Below are positions 62,680 to 63,851 of a stretch of DNA of 63,851 nucleotides, one piece after another (positions within the stretch are counted from its first letter, which is position 1; every line of letters begins with the position of its first letter). The translations under genes and the position numbers were made by a program. Under the pieces are notes generated by a model that did not search any database, had not been told where the DNA came from, and saw only the letters and a program-made list of their open reading frames with translations. The DNA lies in assembly GCA_017412115.1 (NCBI GenBank), contig JAFPYR010000111.1:1-63851 (forward strand). The letters run 5' to 3'. Source of the DNA: Bacteroidales bacterium (GTDB lineage Bacteria; Bacteroidota; Bacteroidia; Bacteroidales; UBA3824).

Positions 62680-63363
62680 ATGAAAGGATTTAGTAAAAGT
62701 TCTATCGGCAAAAAGGTGATAATGAGTGTATCAGGCCTTTTTCTGATATTGTTTCTGGTATTCCACATGTGTATGAACCTTGTGGTAGTATTCAGTGATG
62801 AAGCATACAACAAAGTGTGCGAGTTCTTAGGGACGAATTGGTACGCGCTTATAGGCACGGGCATTTTGGCTCTTGGATTTGTAGTTCATATTGTATATGC
62901 TACAATCTTGACAATCCAAAACCGTAAAGCGCGTGGTAATGACCGCTATGACAATCAAAACTTGCCGGCAGGTGTTGAATGGTCTTCTAAAAACATGTAC
63001 GCCCTCGGCGCAATTGTTTTCTTAGGTCTTGTTCTCCACTTGACACATTTTTGGTCAAAAATGATGTTCGCCGAATTAGCCGGCTGTGAGGCCGTTGTTG
63101 ATGGTCAGACAATTGCCCCGACTAATGGTGCTGCTTTGATTCACTACTATTTCAGCAATCCGCTGTTTGTAGTTTTGTATCTTGTATGGTTTGTTGCTAT
63201 TTGGTTCCATTTGAACCACGGTTTCTGGTCAGCACTTCACACCGTAGGTGCAAGCAACACTGTGTGGATTCCGCGTCTTAAAAAGATTTCAACCGTTTTC
63301 ACATCATGTGTAATGGGTGGTTTTGCTCTTACAGTACTTATCGAGTTTTTTAAATCACTCTAA
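62680..63363 (+). CDS. sdhC: Succinate dehydrogenase/fumarate reductase cytochrome b subunit, type B
   Basis: Start at ATG 62680 (MKGFSKSSIGKKVIMSVSG); 227 residues. Five membrane helices, each bearing candidate haem-ligand His residues (FHMCMN, VVHIVY, LHLTHFW, WFHLNHGFWSALH). This is the single-subunit, di-haem anchor of type B quinol:fumarate reductases and succinate dehydrogenases found in Bacteroidota. It passes electrons between menaquinone and the flavoprotein/iron-sulphur subunits. 80 bp ahead of sdhA, in one transcript. Use of menaquinone fits the presence of mqnC in the window. Confidence 0.95.
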   Translation: MKGFSKSSIGKKVIMSVSGLFLILFLVFHMCMNLVVVFSDEAYNKVCEFLGTNWYALIGTGILALGFVVHIVYATILTIQNRKARGNDRYDNQNLPAGVEWSSKNMYALGAIVFLGLVLHLTHFWSKMMFAELAGCEAVVDGQTIAPTNGAALIHYYFSNPLFVVLYLVWFVAIWFHLNHGFWSALHTVGASNTVWIPRLKKISTVFTSCVMGGFALTVLIEFFKSL

Positions 63364-63443
63364 GTAAAAGATTATAAGACAATTAGTTATCTTAGTTTGA
63401 ATTATCATAATAATTCTTAACAAATTAATTTAGTAAAATAAAA

Positions 63444-63851
63444 ATGGCACAATTGGATTCTAAAATACCCGAAGGCGATTTGAAGGACAAATGGACCAAT
63501 TATAAGGAACATCAACACCTCGTAAATCCCGCCAACAAAAGAAAAATAGATATTATCGTAGTCGGAACGGGTTTGGCAGGTGCTTCGGCAGCCGCTTCTC
63601 TCGCTGAAATGGGCTTTAAGGTTAAAGCATTCTGCTACCAAGATTCTCCCCGTAGAGCACACTCTATTGCTGCTCAGGGCGGTATCAATGCTGCTAAAAA
63701 CTATCCTAACGACGGCGACTCAGTTTACAGACTTTTTTACGATACAATCAAGGGCGGCGACTACCGCGCAAGAGAGGCTAACGTTTATCGTTTGGCAGAA
63801 GTTTCTAATTTGATTATTGATCAGTGCGTTGCTCAAGGCGTTCCCTTTGCA
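63444..63851 (+). CDS. sdhA: Succinate dehydrogenase/fumarate reductase flavoprotein subunit (partial, runs off the end)
   Basis: 136 codons are present. After [19 protein letters not shown] comes the FAD-binding [17 protein letters not shown] and the covalent-FAD region [21 protein letters not shown]. The rest of the catalytic domain lies beyond the window. Second gene of the sdh operon; sdhB would be expected next. Confidence 0.95.
   Translation, partial: MAQLDSKIPEGDLKDKWTNYKEHQHLVNPANKRKIDIIVVGTGLAGASAAASLAEMGFKVKAFCYQDSPRRAHSIAAQGGINAAKNYPNDGDSVYRLFYDTIKGGDYRAREANVYRLAEVSNLIIDQCVAQGVPFA

Overview
The window looks like chromosomal DNA of an AT-rich Bacteroidota member, most likely order Bacteroidales. 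The reasons are: Bacteroidota-style promoters (TTG or TTTG, 19-21 bases, TAnnTTTG) ahead of many genes; a 47-bp CRISPR repeat resembling Bacteroidota type II-C repeats; DUF4270 and DUF4296 proteins; a hybrid two-component system (HTCS); a PorE-like OmpA protein; SprB-type repeats; a futalosine-pathway MqnC; and a type-B sdhCA locus. Several secreted glycosidases suggest a plant-fibre degrader, perhaps from a gut.

Layout. 1-2357: a CRISPR array of 30 regular 47-bp repeats plus one degenerate terminal repeat; no cas genes are in the window. 2358-4818: a 2.46-kb segment carrying two gene fragments (a transglutaminase-like protein and a LEA14-like protein). It is closed on the far side by another CRISPR repeat (4819-4867), and both genes are cut exactly at the repeats. 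4880-6298: a DUF234-type ATPase with a tandem palindrome pair at its promoter. 6546-20973: secreted proteins, a patatin lipoprotein, a glycogen-synthase-like/DUF4270/glmS operon, rdgB with an unusual receiver-ATPase protein, a SprB-repeat protein, a PorE-like protein and envelope lipoproteins. 21081-22238: an AAA_14/DUF4143 ATPase, also with tandem palindromes. 22551-47021: a carbohydrate region with GH9, GH51, GH5 and GH3 enzymes, an ABC exporter, an LtaS-like enzyme, two SpoIIE-type phosphatases and an HTCS regulator; there is no SusC/SusD pair. 47138-55349: mqnC, a DUF4296 protein, recO, an S41 protease, a SiaC-like protein and metG. 55875-60817: a TonB receptor, an outer-membrane barrel, a TlpA-like thioredoxin and a secreted unknown. 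61039-62469: a second DUF234-type ATPase bracketed by palindromes. 62680 to the end: sdhC and the start of sdhA.

How it fits together. The glycosidases probably act together on arabinoxylan and beta-glucan, with the HTCS as a plausible local regulator. The propeller/SpoIIE phosphatases and the SiaC-like protein suggest a partner-switch signalling layer. The two observations most worth following are (i) the kilobase-scale gene-fragment insert framed by CRISPR repeats, in an array whose repeats each carry a promoter-like motif on the minus strand, and (ii) three PD-(D/E)XK-tailed ATPases, each with its own private pair of tandem palindromes at the promoter.
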